Below, one piece after another: positions 1 to 8,823 of a stretch of 64,000 bases of DNA. The stretch is from an uncultured Christensenella sp. (GTDB lineage Bacteria; Bacillota; Clostridia; Christensenellales; Borkfalkiaceae). Within the stretch, counting starts at the first letter, position 1. Each line of letters begins with the position of its first letter. Made by a program: the position numbers and the translations under genes. The stretch is taken from NCBI GenBank assembly GCA_910577055.1, contig CAJTKX010000002.1:62001-126000 (forward strand). Reading direction: 5' to 3'. The notes below the pieces were generated by a model. That model was not told the origin of the DNA. It did not search any database and saw only the letters and a list, made by a program, of their open reading frames with translations.

Positions 1-1
1 G

Positions 2-961
2 AAAATCGCCGAAAAAGGCTACGCCGAATACCCCGAAATTTTAGGGCTTGTGCTTGTACCCGCAACGGTTTTGGGCGGCGTAGGCGTTTTGGGAATTGCC
101 GCGGCGTATATCGCTTCGCTTTTCAACAAAAAAGCCTTTAAAATAACTTGTATGACAGTTGCCGGTCTTTTCCTTGCGTCGTTTATAGCTATGTTTATAT
201 GTCTTGCGGTATACTCCGCCCACGGCACGGCGGAAGAAAACAACGGGGCGGTTATTACGGTTACAGAAAACGCTGTTTTATATATTTGTGCGGCGGTAAT
301 TATCGCGCTTATAGTGATTGTGGCGGTATTCGCCGGCAGAAACGAAAAGCGCGGGTTTAACTCAAAATCGATATCTTATGCGGCGGTGTGCATTGCAATG
401 AGCTTTGCACTTTCGTACATAAAGCCCATAGACTTGCCGCAAGGCGGGTCAGTTACGCCCGCGTCATTGCTGCCGCTTATGATTTACGCATACATTTTCG
501 GCGTGAGAAAGGGCGTTTTGGCGGGCTTGGTTTACGGCACTCTTCAAGCCGTGCAAGACCCGTGGATTATCCACCCCGCGCAGTTCCTTTTGGACTATCC
601 CCTTGCCTTCACCGCTATGGGTTTGGCGGGAACTTTCACCAAAATCAAACAGCTTGACAAGCTGCCCCAAGTTCAGTTTGCGCTCGGCGCGGTTTGCGCC
701 GCAATTGTGCGCTTTGCTTGCCACACCCTTTCGGGCGTGTTCGCATTCTCGGAGTACTCCACCCTCGACAGCGTTTGGGCATACAGCCTTGCGTATAACT
801 CGTTCGTGTTTATCGACGCGCTTGTATGCATCGTCGTAGGCGTAATAATTTTCTCCGTAAAGCCGTTTGTTAAACAGCTTAAAGCAATACAAGCGGGCGC
901 GCTTGTAAAGCCCAAAACCGAAGAACCCGCAACCGAAGAAGTCGCTTCAACGGAAATTTAA
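2..961 (+). CDS. thiT: ECF transporter S component, ThiT-like (5' end outside window)
   Basis: This is the substrate-binding membrane subunit of an energy-coupling factor importer, probably for thiamine. The core of about 180 residues carries the ThiT-type signature: a PIDLPQGGSVTPASLLPL stretch, then VYGTLQAVQDPWI, then QFLLDYPLAFTAMGLAG, spread over several membrane helices. The reading frame is open to the window edge. A GTG at 50 lacks a ribosome-binding site, so the gene probably begins upstream and the entry is 5' partial. Unlike classical ThiT (about 180-200 residues), two or three extra hydrophobic helices precede the core and a charged Glu/Lys tail follows. No EcfA/T genes are visible. 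A TPP riboswitch, if any, would lie outside. The thiamine assignment is from family motifs, not tested. Confidence 0.8.
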   Translation, partial: KIAEKGYAEYPEILGLVLVPATVLGGVGVLGIAAAYIASLFNKKAFKITCMTVAGLFLASFIAMFICLAVYSAHGTAEENNGAVITVTENAVLYICAAVIIALIVIVAVFAGRNEKRGFNSKSISYAAVCIAMSFALSYIKPIDLPQGGSVTPASLLPLMIYAYIFGVRKGVLAGLVYGTLQAVQDPWIIHPAQFLLDYPLAFTAMGLAGTFTKIKQLDKLPQVQFALGAVCAAIVRFACHTLSGVFAFSEYSTLDSVWAYSLAYNSFVFIDALVCIVVGVIIFSVKPFVKQLKAIQAGALVKPKTEEPATEEVASTEI

Positions 962-971
962 ACAGCATATA

Positions 972-1009
972 AAAAACACCCCGACGGCGTTGCCGTCGGG
1001 GTGTTTTTT
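972..1009. terminator. Bidirectional intrinsic terminator after thiT
   Basis: A GC-rich stem (CCCCGACGGC pairing with GCCGTCGGGG) is flanked by an A-run on the left and a T-run on the right. It can therefore end transcription of the plus-strand thiT and of the convergent minus-strand gene at 1013. Confidence 0.85.
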
Positions 1010-1012
1010 ATT

Positions 1013-1279
1013 TCAGCGCGGATTCAGCGCGGATTCGGCGGCTAACATTAAGCCGAGTTTGAACCCCTCTTTATAGTGCCCTAATAAAACTTCCGCTTGC
1101 TGTGCAAGTTCGAGTTCGACCATTTCGGTATACTGTTTTTTCTGCTTATCGTTTAAACTTTCATAAAAATTATTAAATATGCTATCTATTGTTTTCTGAT
1201 ATTCGTTATAATTATTAGGTAAAGGAATATGTTCGCAATTTGTTTTACCCAAATATATTTTTTCTATTGCCGATTTCAT
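1013..1279 (-). CDS. Small protein of the DUF6809-like type (first of three related copies)
   Basis: An 88-residue protein of unknown function. It starts MKSAI, has a charged helical middle with a LNDKQKKQY motif, and ends in YKEGFKLGLMLAAES. The same start, middle (LNEEQCKQY) and GFKLGL tail occur in the protein at 43017-43274, and the tail alone survives near 62473. From memory this resembles the small clostridial DUF6809 proteins, which is unverified. A strong ribosome-binding site (AAAGGAGG) lies about 7 bases before the ATG. A TATAAT box lies further upstream. Unlike the other copies, no Xre regulator is divergent from it. An inverted repeat TCACaaaaGTGA at about 1342 may be an operator remnant. 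Confidence 0.7.
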   Translation of the reverse strand: MKSAIEKIYLGKTNCEHIPLPNNYNEYQKTIDSIFNNFYESLNDKQKKQYTEMVELELAQQAEVLLGHYKEGFKLGLMLAAESALNPR

Positions 1280-1368
1280 TTTACGCCCTCCTTTTAGACT
1301 AGTTCAAATTATATCACTAAAATAAAAGAAAAAACGCTGTACTCACAAAAGTGATTAATTATGTATTT

Positions 1369-1400
1369 AAAGCCCCGACGGCTAAGCCGTCGGGGCTTTG
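1369..1400 (-). terminator. Terminator of the dxr-rseP unit
   Basis: A long GC-rich hairpin (AGCCCCGACGG / CCGTCGGGGCT) immediately follows the rseP stop on the minus strand and runs into a T-rich stretch. Confidence 0.85.
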
Positions 1401-1401
1401 T

Positions 1402-2538
1402 TTAACATCGAACGAATTGTAAAATATCCACAAGCACCGCAAAGACAAGAATTAATATAAACCCCACGGAGTGGATTATCGCCTCTATCTTTCGCGGCAC
1501 GGGTTTTCGGAAAACCCACTCTATTAGGCAGAAAATAACTTTACTGCCGTCAAGGGCGGGTATCGGCAACAGATTGAACACCGCAAGGTTCACGCCTATA
1601 TACGCCGCTATTTCGAAGAACGACTGCACGCTTTGGGTGGCTATTTCCGAAGTGAGCTTTATCGTGGTGACGGGTCCGCCCATTGCGTTCAAGCCGAGGC
1701 TGCCCGTTAACAGCTCGCCCAAGACCTTGAAAATTGTGCCCGCAATCTTAAACGAATACACGAACGACGCGCCTATCGTTTGGAAAAACCCGAGGCGGTA
1801 ATTGTCCGCCGCAACGTTCCAATACTTGCCGTCGTCGCGCTGTATCGTATCTACGCCGAGCGCGCGCCACAGCTTGCTTGTTTCGTTTGAGTTTTGAAAA
1901 TCGCAATCGCCGCGAAGAACTACTTCTTCCGTAATTTCCTCGCCGCCGCGGCTGACGAGTATGGGCACAAGGTCGTCTTGGGTTTTGTTTTTAAGCGCGG
2001 ACATCATATCCGTTATAAGATATATGCGCTTGCCGTTGATTTCCAAAATCAAATCGCCGTCTTGAAGGCTGTGCCCCTCGTACTTTTCGGCATTTTCAAC
2101 GGCTGTTTCGCTTGTGGTATCGATGCCGCCGATTTTAAATACTTGTTGCCCGAACGCAAACATAGATACTATTATTAAAAGCAGCGCAAGGATATAGTTC
2201 ATTAACGGACCGGCAAGCAGCACTATTATACGCTTCCACGGAGCTTTCGAAACAAAGCTTTCCTTGCTTTCTTCCCCGCTTCCGTCCTCGTCCTCGAACG
2301 CGCAAAAACCGCCGAGGGGCAAAAGACGGACGGAAAACAGCTCGCCCGTGCGCTTTGACTTGCGTTTGAAAATTTTAGGTCCGAAGCCTATCGCAAACTC
2401 GTTTATTTTAAATTTTAACGCTTTACCCGCGAGATAATGCCCGAACTCGTGCACGGTTATCATCACAAGCAATATAAGTATTGCAAGCGCTACCGAGCCT
2501 ATCGTGGACATAACCGAGGAAACTGAAAGTAATTCCAT
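1402..2538 (-). CDS. rseP: RIP zinc metalloprotease (site-2 protease, RseP/RasP family)
   Basis: An intramembrane zinc protease that cuts membrane-bound anti-sigma factors and signal-peptide remnants. The HEFGH zinc motif lies at residues 30-34 inside the first membrane helix. A PDZ-like domain occupies roughly residues 130-220 (the LILEINGKRI region). The second active-site motif NLLPIPALDG, which supplies the third zinc ligand Asp, is near residue 330. At 378 residues it is slightly shorter than typical B. subtilis RasP. An AAAGGA ribosome-binding site precedes the ATG. It is the last gene of the uppS-cdsA-dxr-rseP cluster and follows dxr by 30 bases, the common Firmicutes arrangement. Confidence 0.95.
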   Translation of the reverse strand: MELLSVSSVMSTIGSVALAILILLVMITVHEFGHYLAGKALKFKINEFAIGFGPKIFKRKSKRTGELFSVRLLPLGGFCAFEDEDGSGEESKESFVSKAPWKRIIVLLAGPLMNYILALLLIIVSMFAFGQQVFKIGGIDTTSETAVENAEKYEGHSLQDGDLILEINGKRIYLITDMMSALKNKTQDDLVPILVSRGGEEITEEVVLRGDCDFQNSNETSKLWRALGVDTIQRDDGKYWNVAADNYRLGFFQTIGASFVYSFKIAGTIFKVLGELLTGSLGLNAMGGPVTTIKLTSEIATQSVQSFFEIAAYIGVNLAVFNLLPIPALDGSKVIFCLIEWVFRKPVPRKIEAIIHSVGFILILVFAVLVDILQFVRC

Positions 2539-2568
2539 TAATTCCTTTTTCCGCGGCGCAGCGCGGAA

Positions 2569-3672
2569 TTATTTTGATAGTTTATAGATGAATTTCTGCG
2601 CCTTCCAACGCGCGGTTCTATCGACCTCTTCAAGTTGCTTGTAGCTGACAAGCTCGTCGCGCTCGGTCGTGGAAAGCACATGCTCCACCGCCCTATAAAT
2701 GTCGGTGAATTTGATTTTTTCGTCAAGGAAGGCTTTGACGGCGACCTCGTCGGCGGCGTTTAAGGCGCAAGGCAGAGTGCCGCCCTCTTTTCCGCAGTTT
2801 AAAGCCAAATCGTACAAGGGGTACTGTTTCCTCACCAATGGAATAAACTCTACGGTCAAAGCTTTTTTGAAGCTTAAAGGCTGCGCCGCCGTGGACATAT
2901 GCTTGGGGTAGGTCAAGGCAAGCTGAACGGGCACTTGCATATCGGGCGAGCCCATTTGCGCCATAACCGCTCCGTCCGCGAACTCCACAAGGGAATGTAC
3001 CACGCTTGTAGGCTGAATGACGGTTTCTATTTTGGAATAGGGCGCGCCGTACAGCTCGTGAGCCTCGATAACCTCGTAGCCCTTGTTTAACAATGTTGCG
3101 CTGTCTACGGTAATTTTCTTGCCCATACGCCAAGTGGGGTGATTTAAAGCTTGCTGAGGGGTGACTTTTTCAAGCTGTTCTTGGGTGTAGCCGCGGAAAG
3201 GTCCGCCGCTTGCCGTTAAAATAAGCTTTTTAAAGGAAGCCTCTCTTTCGAAATTAAGGCACTGCCAAATTGCGGAATGCTCGCTGTCGACGGGGATAAT
3301 TTCCACGCCGTGGGCTTTGGCAAGCCTCGTTATGAAGTCGCCGCCGCATACAAGGGTTTCCTTGTTGGCAAGGGCAAGATTTTTGCCCGCCTTGATTGCT
3401 TTTACGCTGTATTCGAGTCCCGCAAAGCCGCTGACCGCGTTGAATACTATATCCGCGCCGGCATAACAAGCGACCTCTAAGGCGGCTTCCTTGTTTTTGG
3501 ACGCTATGGCGTACAGCTCGGGCTTGAACTCTTTAACTTGCTGAATGAAAGCCTTAGACTCGCCGTAAGCGGACATTGCAACAATTTTGAAGCTATTCGG
3601 GTGACGGCGCACCGCGTTTAAAACTTGAACGCCGATTGAACCCGTTGAACCTAACAAAGCAATCTTTTTCAT
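2569..3672 (-). CDS. dxr: 1-deoxy-D-xylulose 5-phosphate reductoisomerase
   Basis: This catalyses the NADPH-dependent conversion of DXP to 2-C-methyl-D-erythritol 4-phosphate in the non-mevalonate isoprenoid pathway. The N-terminal Rossmann motif GSTGSIG is at residues 8-14. The metal/substrate region has PVDSEHSAIWQCL, and a TASGGPFR segment follows. The length of 367 residues fits, although the C-terminus is a little short. Isoprenoid made here feeds the neighbouring uppS product, undecaprenyl diphosphate. A TATAAT box ends only 4 bases before the ATG and no clear ribosome-binding site is visible. The gene may have its own promoter after the hairpin at 3706-3738. Confidence 0.96.
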   Translation of the reverse strand: MKKIALLGSTGSIGVQVLNAVRRHPNSFKIVAMSAYGESKAFIQQVKEFKPELYAIASKNKEAALEVACYAGADIVFNAVSGFAGLEYSVKAIKAGKNLALANKETLVCGGDFITRLAKAHGVEIIPVDSEHSAIWQCLNFEREASFKKLILTASGGPFRGYTQEQLEKVTPQQALNHPTWRMGKKITVDSATLLNKGYEVIEAHELYGAPYSKIETVIQPTSVVHSLVEFADGAVMAQMGSPDMQVPVQLALTYPKHMSTAAQPLSFKKALTVEFIPLVRKQYPLYDLALNCGKEGGTLPCALNAADEVAVKAFLDEKIKFTDIYRAVEHVLSTTERDELVSYKQLEEVDRTARWKAQKFIYKLSK

Positions 3673-3705
3673 AATTATTATACCCGTAAAATTTTAATTA
3701 ATGAC

Positions 3706-3738
3706 AAAAAGCACTGCGTAAATTTTCGCAGCGCTTTA
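3706..3738 (-). terminator. Hairpin between cdsA and dxr
   Basis: A 9-bp stem with one mismatch (AGCACTGCG / CGCAGCGCT) lies just downstream of cdsA on the minus strand and is followed by GCTTTTTGTC. It may be a partial terminator separating cdsA from dxr. Confidence 0.5.
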
Positions 3739-3744
3739 TTTCTT

Positions 3745-4755
3745 TTAAATAATCGTGCCGAAGCTTATGAACACGACCACGCTGCAATACAGCATACTGT
3801 CAAATCTGTCCAAAACGCCGCCGTGTCCGGGGAGAATTTTGCCCATATCCTTCACTCCGCACTCGCGCTTAATGGCGCTTTCGAATAAGTCGCCTATCTG
3901 CGCCATAATCGAGGTTGCAAGCCCGACAAGCACAAACGACAGCAGCGCGGGGAAGGTTTCGCTTTTTACCGTAAGCCCTACTCCGTTATAGCCCGTGAAG
4001 AATATCGTGCCGTTGACGCCGCCCAAAAGGTACATCATATAATATACGACAATCGCGCCAATCACGCCGCCGATAAGTCCGCCGACAGCGCCGATAACGG
4101 TCTTGTTGGGGGACAGCTGCGGGGCAAGCTTCATAGGAACGAATTTCTTTAAAGAGCTGCCGACTATGAACGCGCCCGTATCGGTTAAAACGGGAACCAT
4201 AAACACCAGGAGTATCGCCGCCATCGAGTTTCCGTCCAAATGGTTGATAGCCGAAAGTATCGAAGAAAGCACGCCGCAATACAGCATACAGAATACGCAG
4301 TAAATTGTGCCTTTGACCGAGCTTTTTTTGTGGTCGAAAACCGAAGTCGCCGCAAGGAACATTACATAAACAGTAAATGCGCAAGCGATTGCAAGCAAGC
4401 CGCCTTCCATTGCCATTTCAACCAAAGTGAAAAGGGGTACCGCCATTGCGCTAAACGCTATGGTTATTGCGCGCTGAGGGAAAGAAATTTTGCAGTTTAT
4501 GCCGCTTTCAGAACGATCGATAGCACGCAAAAACTCGAATGTGCCGATAACCGACACGGCGGTAAACACCAAGTCGAACCCGATTGAACCCCAACCGCCC
4601 GCAACGTTGCCTTGTGGCACGCACCATTTAAGCGCGCACATCGCTATCCAAACCGCAACGTAGCAAACGGCGGTTATAACGCGCATTTGCAAGGGAGTTA
4701 ACTTCTTTTTATTTTCGTTTGCCGTGGGCTGAACGCCTTGTACTTCTTGTTCCAA
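3745..4755 (-). CDS. cdsA: Phosphatidate cytidylyltransferase
   Basis: A membrane enzyme that makes CDP-diacylglycerol from CTP and phosphatidate for phospholipid synthesis. It has about eight hydrophobic segments. Near the C-terminus it carries the family signature (GDLFESAIKRECGVKD, then LPGHGGVLDRFDS) with the conserved acidic metal-binding residues. The predicted start is a TTG codon preceded by AAAGGT. A hydrophilic N-terminal stretch of about 20 residues precedes the first membrane helix. It lies 18 bases after uppS in the same transcript. At 336 residues it is longer than the usual 260-290 because of this leader and an internal loop. Confidence 0.93.
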   Translation of the reverse strand: MEQEVQGVQPTANENKKKLTPLQMRVITAVCYVAVWIAMCALKWCVPQGNVAGGWGSIGFDLVFTAVSVIGTFEFLRAIDRSESGINCKISFPQRAITIAFSAMAVPLFTLVEMAMEGGLLAIACAFTVYVMFLAATSVFDHKKSSVKGTIYCVFCMLYCGVLSSILSAINHLDGNSMAAILLVFMVPVLTDTGAFIVGSSLKKFVPMKLAPQLSPNKTVIGAVGGLIGGVIGAIVVYYMMYLLGGVNGTIFFTGYNGVGLTVKSETFPALLSFVLVGLATSIMAQIGDLFESAIKRECGVKDMGKILPGHGGVLDRFDSMLYCSVVVFISFGTII

Positions 4756-4773
4756 ATTTTTTACCTTTTAAAT

Positions 4774-5460
4774 TTATATTTTTCCGAAACGCCTTTCGCG
4801 CTTGGAGTATTCTTCGATTGCCTTATCAAGCTCCGCCTTGCCGAAATCGGGGAAGAGAACGTCGGTGAAATACAGCTCGGCATAAGCCGCTTGATACATA
4901 AGGAAGTTTGAAAGCCGCATCTCTCCGCCCGTCCTTATAATCAAGTCGGGGTCGGGAATACCGTCGGTATACAAAAGCGAGTCAAACGCGCCTTTATCTA
5001 ACTTTTCCCCTTTTTCTATCGCAAGATTTACCGCGCGCAAAATTTCCGAACGCGCGCCGTAATTTATTGCGAAAATCAAGGTAAACCCGCTATTTTCGGG
5101 CGAATTTTTTTCACCGTCCGCTAAAAGGTTTTGAACGTCATCGGGCAAAACCGAAATATCGCCTATAACTTTTACACCGGCGCCGCTTTTATACAGTTTT
5201 TGTATATTTTTGTTAAAATATTTGCGGAAAAGTCCGTAAAGCCCGTCAAGCTCTTCTTGGGGGCGGTTAAGATTCTCGGTGGAAAGGGTGTACACTGTTA
5301 GGTACTTAACCCCGCGCATCTTCGCGTGTTCGGCAATTTTAATCATTGCGTTCATACCCGCGTTATGCCCGTATGAGCGCGGCATAAGCCGCTTTTTCGC
5401 CCATCTGCCGTTGCCGTCCATTATAAGCCCGATATGCAGAGGTGTCTTATTTTTGTCCAT
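4774..5460 (-). CDS. uppS: Undecaprenyl diphosphate synthase (isoprenyl transferase)
   Basis: A cis-prenyltransferase that builds the C55 lipid carrier for peptidoglycan and other wall polymers. The catalytic motif MDGNGRWA is at residues 14-21, and its Asp binds the magnesium-pyrophosphate. The C-terminal substrate motif RTGGEMRLSNF is present. At 228 residues it is near normal length. It starts 2 bases after the frr stop, so translational coupling is likely. The order pyrH-frr-uppS-cdsA-dxr-rseP is the standard Gram-positive cluster. Confidence 0.96.
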   Translation of the reverse strand: MDKNKTPLHIGLIMDGNGRWAKKRLMPRSYGHNAGMNAMIKIAEHAKMRGVKYLTVYTLSTENLNRPQEELDGLYGLFRKYFNKNIQKLYKSGAGVKVIGDISVLPDDVQNLLADGEKNSPENSGFTLIFAINYGARSEILRAVNLAIEKGEKLDKGAFDSLLYTDGIPDPDLIIRTGGEMRLSNFLMYQAAYAELYFTDVLFPDFGKAELDKAIEEYSKRERRFGKI

Positions 5461-5462
5461 TA

Positions 5463-6032
5463 TTAAACGGTCATTATCTCCTTTTCTTTACCGGCAACTG
5501 CCGCGTCTATTTCGGCAATAGCCTCGGAAACCGCCTTTTCTACGTCCTTTTCGCAAGAAGCGTATTCGTCCTCCGAAAGGACTTTATCGGTCTTTAATTT
5601 TTTAAGCTGCTCCAAAGCGTCGCGGCGGATATTGCGCTCGGCGACCTTAGCGTCCTCGCCCATTTTACGCACTTGTTTGGAAAGCTCTTTTCTTCTCTCC
5701 TCGGTAAGTTGGGGGAAAGCAAGGCGGATAACCTTGCCGTCATTGGTCGGGGTGATGCCGATATTAGACTGCTGTAAAGCTTTTTCGATACCTTTCAAAA
5801 GCGATACGTCCCAAGGCGAAATTACAAGGCATCTTCCCTCTTGCACGGAGATATTTGCAGTCTGCGTGACGGACGTAGGCGCGCCGTAGTAGTCTACCAT
5901 AACCTTATCCAAAATGTGGGGGTTTGCCCTACCCGCGCGGACAGCCGCGTATTCTTCCTTTAAAACGCTTACGGTTTTAGAAAGCTTGTCGTCCAAAATT
6001 AAAAGTATTTCTTCCACTTGTTCGTTATACAT
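5463..6032 (-). CDS. frr: Ribosome recycling factor
   Basis: It splits post-termination ribosomes together with EF-G. The 189-residue protein has the RRF pattern: VRAGRANPHILDKV near residue 35, YYGAPTSVTQTANI near 50, and the long charged helices of the three-helix bundle (ERRKELSKQVRKMGEDAKVA). An AAAGGGGA ribosome-binding site precedes the ATG. It sits between pyrH and uppS, as in most Firmicutes. Confidence 0.96.
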   Translation of the reverse strand: MYNEQVEEILLILDDKLSKTVSVLKEEYAAVRAGRANPHILDKVMVDYYGAPTSVTQTANISVQEGRCLVISPWDVSLLKGIEKALQQSNIGITPTNDGKVIRLAFPQLTEERRKELSKQVRKMGEDAKVAERNIRRDALEQLKKLKTDKVLSEDEYASCEKDVEKAVSEAIAEIDAAVAGKEKEIMTV

Positions 6033-6110
6033 AAATTATTCCCCTTTGAATTAAATTTTGCTGTTCCGCGCAAATAAATTTAGTGTTTTATGCGGCTGTG
6101 CCGCCGATTT

Positions 6111-6821
6111 TTAATGATTATCTATAATAGTGCCGAGCTTTTCGCCGCAAACGGCTTTTATAATGGAATTTTTTTCATCTAGCCCGAACGCAAGCACGGG
6201 TATGTCGTTTTCCATACACATGGTCGCCGCGGTCGTGTCCATCGCCTTTATGCCGTTGTTGATTATATCTATATATTTAATATGGTCGTATTTTTTAGCC
6301 TTGGGGTTAAGCTTGGGGTCGCTGTCGTAAATTCCGTCTATATTCTTAGCCATAAGAAGTAAATCGGCTTGAATTTCGCACGCGCGCTGCGCCGCTGCCG
6401 TATCCGTCGAACAGTACGGGTTGCCCGTTCCGCAAGCCATTATAACCACGCGTCCTTTTTCGAAGTGGTGCAAAGCTTTCCTTAGAATGTACGGCTCGGC
6501 AACCGAGGTCATTATAAGCGCGGTCTGAACGCGGGTGGGAATACCCCTTTGCTCCAACGCGTCCATCATTGCAAGCGAGTTCATAACCGTCGCAAGCATA
6601 CCCATATGGTCTGCGGTGGTTCTGTCCATCTGCTTACCTTGTCTGCCGCGCCAAAAATTCCCGCCTCCGATAACAAGGGCGATTTCCACGCCCATATCGT
6701 GAATAGTTTTTATCTGCCCTACCACTTCGGAAATTACGCTTTCGTCAAGTCCGTGACCTTGCGCGCCCGCAAGCGCCTCACCCGAAAGTTTTATAAGTAC
6801 CCGCTTATACTTAGGCGTCAT
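6111..6821 (-). CDS. pyrH: Uridylate kinase
   Basis: It phosphorylates UMP to UDP and belongs to the amino acid kinase fold. It shows LIKLSGEALAG at the N-terminus, VIGGGNFWRGR as the nucleotide loop, and DHMGMLATVMNSLAM, all typical of bacterial hexameric PyrH. The start at 6821 (MTPKYKRV) is chosen because AGAGGGG lies just before it. The frame extends further upstream but without a site. This gives 236 residues, the normal size. A separate promoter lies at 6861-6889, after the tsf terminator. Confidence 0.95.
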   Translation of the reverse strand: MTPKYKRVLIKLSGEALAGAQGHGLDESVISEVVGQIKTIHDMGVEIALVIGGGNFWRGRQGKQMDRTTADHMGMLATVMNSLAMMDALEQRGIPTRVQTALIMTSVAEPYILRKALHHFEKGRVVIMACGTGNPYCSTDTAAAQRACEIQADLLLMAKNIDGIYDSDPKLNPKAKKYDHIKYIDIINNGIKAMDTTAATMCMENDIPVLAFGLDEKNSIIKAVCGEKLGTIIDNH

Positions 6822-6860
6822 TTTACCCCTCTTAAAGTTTAATTGTGTTTTCTTCGCAAC

Positions 6861-6889
6861 ATTATAACAGATACGCCGTAAAAAATCAA
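6861..6889 (-). promoter_or_regulatory. Promoter of the pyrH-frr-uppS-cdsA unit
   Basis: On the minus strand a TTGATT -35 box (6884-6889) and a perfect TATAAT -10 box (6861-6866) are 17 bases apart. They lie 40 bases before the pyrH start, which has a normal ribosome-binding site. Confidence 0.8.
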
Positions 6890-6917
6890 CCTCAATTAAC
6901 AAATAATGGAAAAAATA

Positions 6918-6946
6918 AAAGAAGCCGCAACTTTGCGGCTTCTTTT
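6918..6946 (-). terminator. Terminator after tsf
   Basis: An AAGAAGCCGCAA stem pairs with TTGCGGCTTCTT around a 3-base loop. It lies 17 bases after the tsf stop, and a T-rich tract follows on the minus strand. Confidence 0.85.
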
Positions 6947-6962
6947 ACTTATTATATTGCAA

Positions 6963-7865
6963 TTATTTCTTCATTGCTTCGATTTGCTTAGCAACTTCGT
7001 CTTGAAGGTTTTCGCTCTTTTTTGCGATGCCTTCGCCCATTTCGAAGCGGACAAAGCGAACGACTTTGAACTTGTTGCCGATAACTTGGGAAATCTTTTG
7101 GCTGTCGTCCTTTACGAAAGGTTGGTCCAAAAGGCAGTTTTCGGAATAGAATTTGCCCATTTTGCCGTCGATAATCTTTTCAAGAATTTCCTTGGGCTTT
7201 TTAGCGTTTTTGGGGTCGTTCTGCATCTGAACGAGCATTATTTCCTTTTCTTTTGCGATAACTTCCGCGGGAACTTCGCTTTCGTTCAAATAAGAGGGCT
7301 TGGAAGCCGCAATTTGCAAAGCGATGTCGTGCAAGGTTTCTTCCGCGCCGGACTTGAAGTCAACCGCGTCAACCATAACGCCGACCTTGCCGCCCATATG
7401 GATATAGGTTTCCAGGTTGCCCTTCGTTTCGTAAATTTCGAAACGGCGGATAGAAATTTTTTCGCCGATAACGGCGGTTGCGTTGGTGATATAGTCTTTA
7501 ACGGTTGCGCCCTCTAATGCGCAAGCGTTAAGCGCGTCAACGTCTGCGGGCTTGTTTTCCGCGATAACTTTTGCAACCGCGTCAACTATGCCGTGGAATT
7601 TTTCGCCGCGGGAAACGAAGTCGCTTTCGCAGTTGATTTCAACAAGAACGCCCACGCCGCACTTTTCGCAAACGTATGCGCCCACAACGCCCTCTGCCGC
7701 AATTCTGCCTTCCTTTTTAACAGCCTTTGCAATGCCGCGCTCTCTTAACAGCTCGGCAGCCTTGTCCATATCGCCGTTTGCGTCGGTCAAAGCCTTTTTG
7801 CAGTCCAACATACCCGCGCCGCTTTTGTCGCGCAGCGTCATAACGTCCTTAGCCGTGAATGCCAT
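6963..7865 (-). CDS. tsf: Elongation factor Ts
   Basis: The nucleotide-exchange factor for EF-Tu. The N-terminal UBA-like domain has LRDKSGAGMLDCKKAL, the EF-Ts signature, followed by AVKKEGRIAAEGVVG. The core continues with the VEINCESDFVSR motif that contacts EF-Tu. The length of 300 residues is normal. It follows rpsB by 13 bases with an AAGGAGGAG-type ribosome-binding site and ends at a terminator. Confidence 0.97.
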   Translation of the reverse strand: MAFTAKDVMTLRDKSGAGMLDCKKALTDANGDMDKAAELLRERGIAKAVKKEGRIAAEGVVGAYVCEKCGVGVLVEINCESDFVSRGEKFHGIVDAVAKVIAENKPADVDALNACALEGATVKDYITNATAVIGEKISIRRFEIYETKGNLETYIHMGGKVGVMVDAVDFKSGAEETLHDIALQIAASKPSYLNESEVPAEVIAKEKEIMLVQMQNDPKNAKKPKEILEKIIDGKMGKFYSENCLLDQPFVKDDSQKISQVIGNKFKVVRFVRFEMGEGIAKKSENLQDEVAKQIEAMKK

Positions 7866-7878
7866 ATTCTACTCCTCC

Positions 7879-8709
7879 TTACTCTGCCTTTTCTGTTTCG
7901 GTCTTCTTCTTTCTTGCGGGCTTTTTAGGCTCTTCCGCAACTTCTTCTTTAACAACTTCGGCAGCCGCAACAACCTCTTCGATAGAAGTGGGTTCGCCCT
8001 CTTCCTCTACGGGAAGAACGGGGGTTTCGCCTTGGTTAGCCTCGATAACCGCGTTAGCGATAACGGACGCAATAAGCTTAACCGCACGGATAGCGTCGTC
8101 GTTGCCGGGGATTACATAGTCGATAAGGTCGGGGTCGCAGTTGGTGTCGGTGATAGCCACGATGGGGATATTGAGCTTGCGCGCTTCGGCAACCGCAATG
8201 TCCTCGATATGAGGGTCAACGACGAACATAACGCCGGGAAGCTTGTTCATATCGCGGATACCGCCGAGGTTGGTAACAAGCTTGTTGTATTCTTCTTTAA
8301 GTTTAGCAACTTCCTTTTTGGGAAGGAGGTCGAACTCGCCGTTTTGCTCCATTTTTTCGATTTTAACCATTCTTTCAATACGGGTGCGAATGGTTTTGAA
8401 GTTGGTCAGCGTGCCGCCGAGCCAACGCGAGTTCACATAGTACATACCGCAACGCTCAGCCTCTTCCTTAACGGCGTCCTGAGCTTGCTTTTTGGTGCCG
8501 ACGAAAAGAATGGTTTTGCCTTGCTTAGCCGATTCGCAAACGAATTTGTACGCGTCCTCGATTAAATCGACGGTAAGCTGCAAGTCGATAATGTGAATAT
8601 CGTTGCGCGCCGCATAAATGTACTTGCCCATTTTGGGGTTCCACTTTCTCGTCTGGTGCCCGAAGTGTACGCCCGCTTCGAGCAGTTGTTTCATAGTTAT
8701 AACTGCCAT
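7879..8709 (-). CDS. rpsB: 30S ribosomal protein S2
   Basis: The S2 protein of the small subunit. Family motifs are clear: LLEAGVHFGHQTRKWNPKM at the start, FVGTKKQAQDAV in the middle, and GIPIVAITDTNCDP-type sequence (here NIPIVAITDTNCDP) near residue 180. The last 45 residues are an acidic then Lys/Ala-rich tail, longer than in most S2 proteins. The GGAGG ribosome-binding site is good. It is co-transcribed with tsf from a promoter at 8824-8852. Confidence 0.97.
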   Translation of the reverse strand: MAVITMKQLLEAGVHFGHQTRKWNPKMGKYIYAARNDIHIIDLQLTVDLIEDAYKFVCESAKQGKTILFVGTKKQAQDAVKEEAERCGMYYVNSRWLGGTLTNFKTIRTRIERMVKIEKMEQNGEFDLLPKKEVAKLKEEYNKLVTNLGGIRDMNKLPGVMFVVDPHIEDIAVAEARKLNIPIVAITDTNCDPDLIDYVIPGNDDAIRAVKLIASVIANAVIEANQGETPVLPVEEEGEPTSIEEVVAAAEVVKEEVAEEPKKPARKKKTETEKAE

Positions 8710-8820
8710 AATTTTTCCTCCGTTTTACCTCCTTAAAGGCGCAGTTTGGTTACGCTTAAAGCGGCATAAAAGATTTACCGCCACGGAGCGTCCGCCCTTT
8801 AAGTGTGAATTTACAGCTTT
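8710..8820 (-). promoter_or_regulatory. Structured 5' leader of rpsB
   Basis: About 110 nt of untranslated leader precede rpsB. They contain complementary segments such as GCGGTAAA and the later GCCGC. Such leaders are often the autogenous S2 control site. No specific Rfam consensus could be matched by eye. Confidence 0.4.
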
Positions 8821-8823
8821 GAT

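Noticed and set aside
50..52. GTG as the true start of the thiT-like gene.
   Set aside because: No ribosome-binding site precedes it and the frame is open to the window edge.
6822..6902. Longer N-terminus for pyrH from the upstream ATG.
   Set aside because: It would span the TATAAT promoter box, lacks a ribosome-binding site, and does not match the family.
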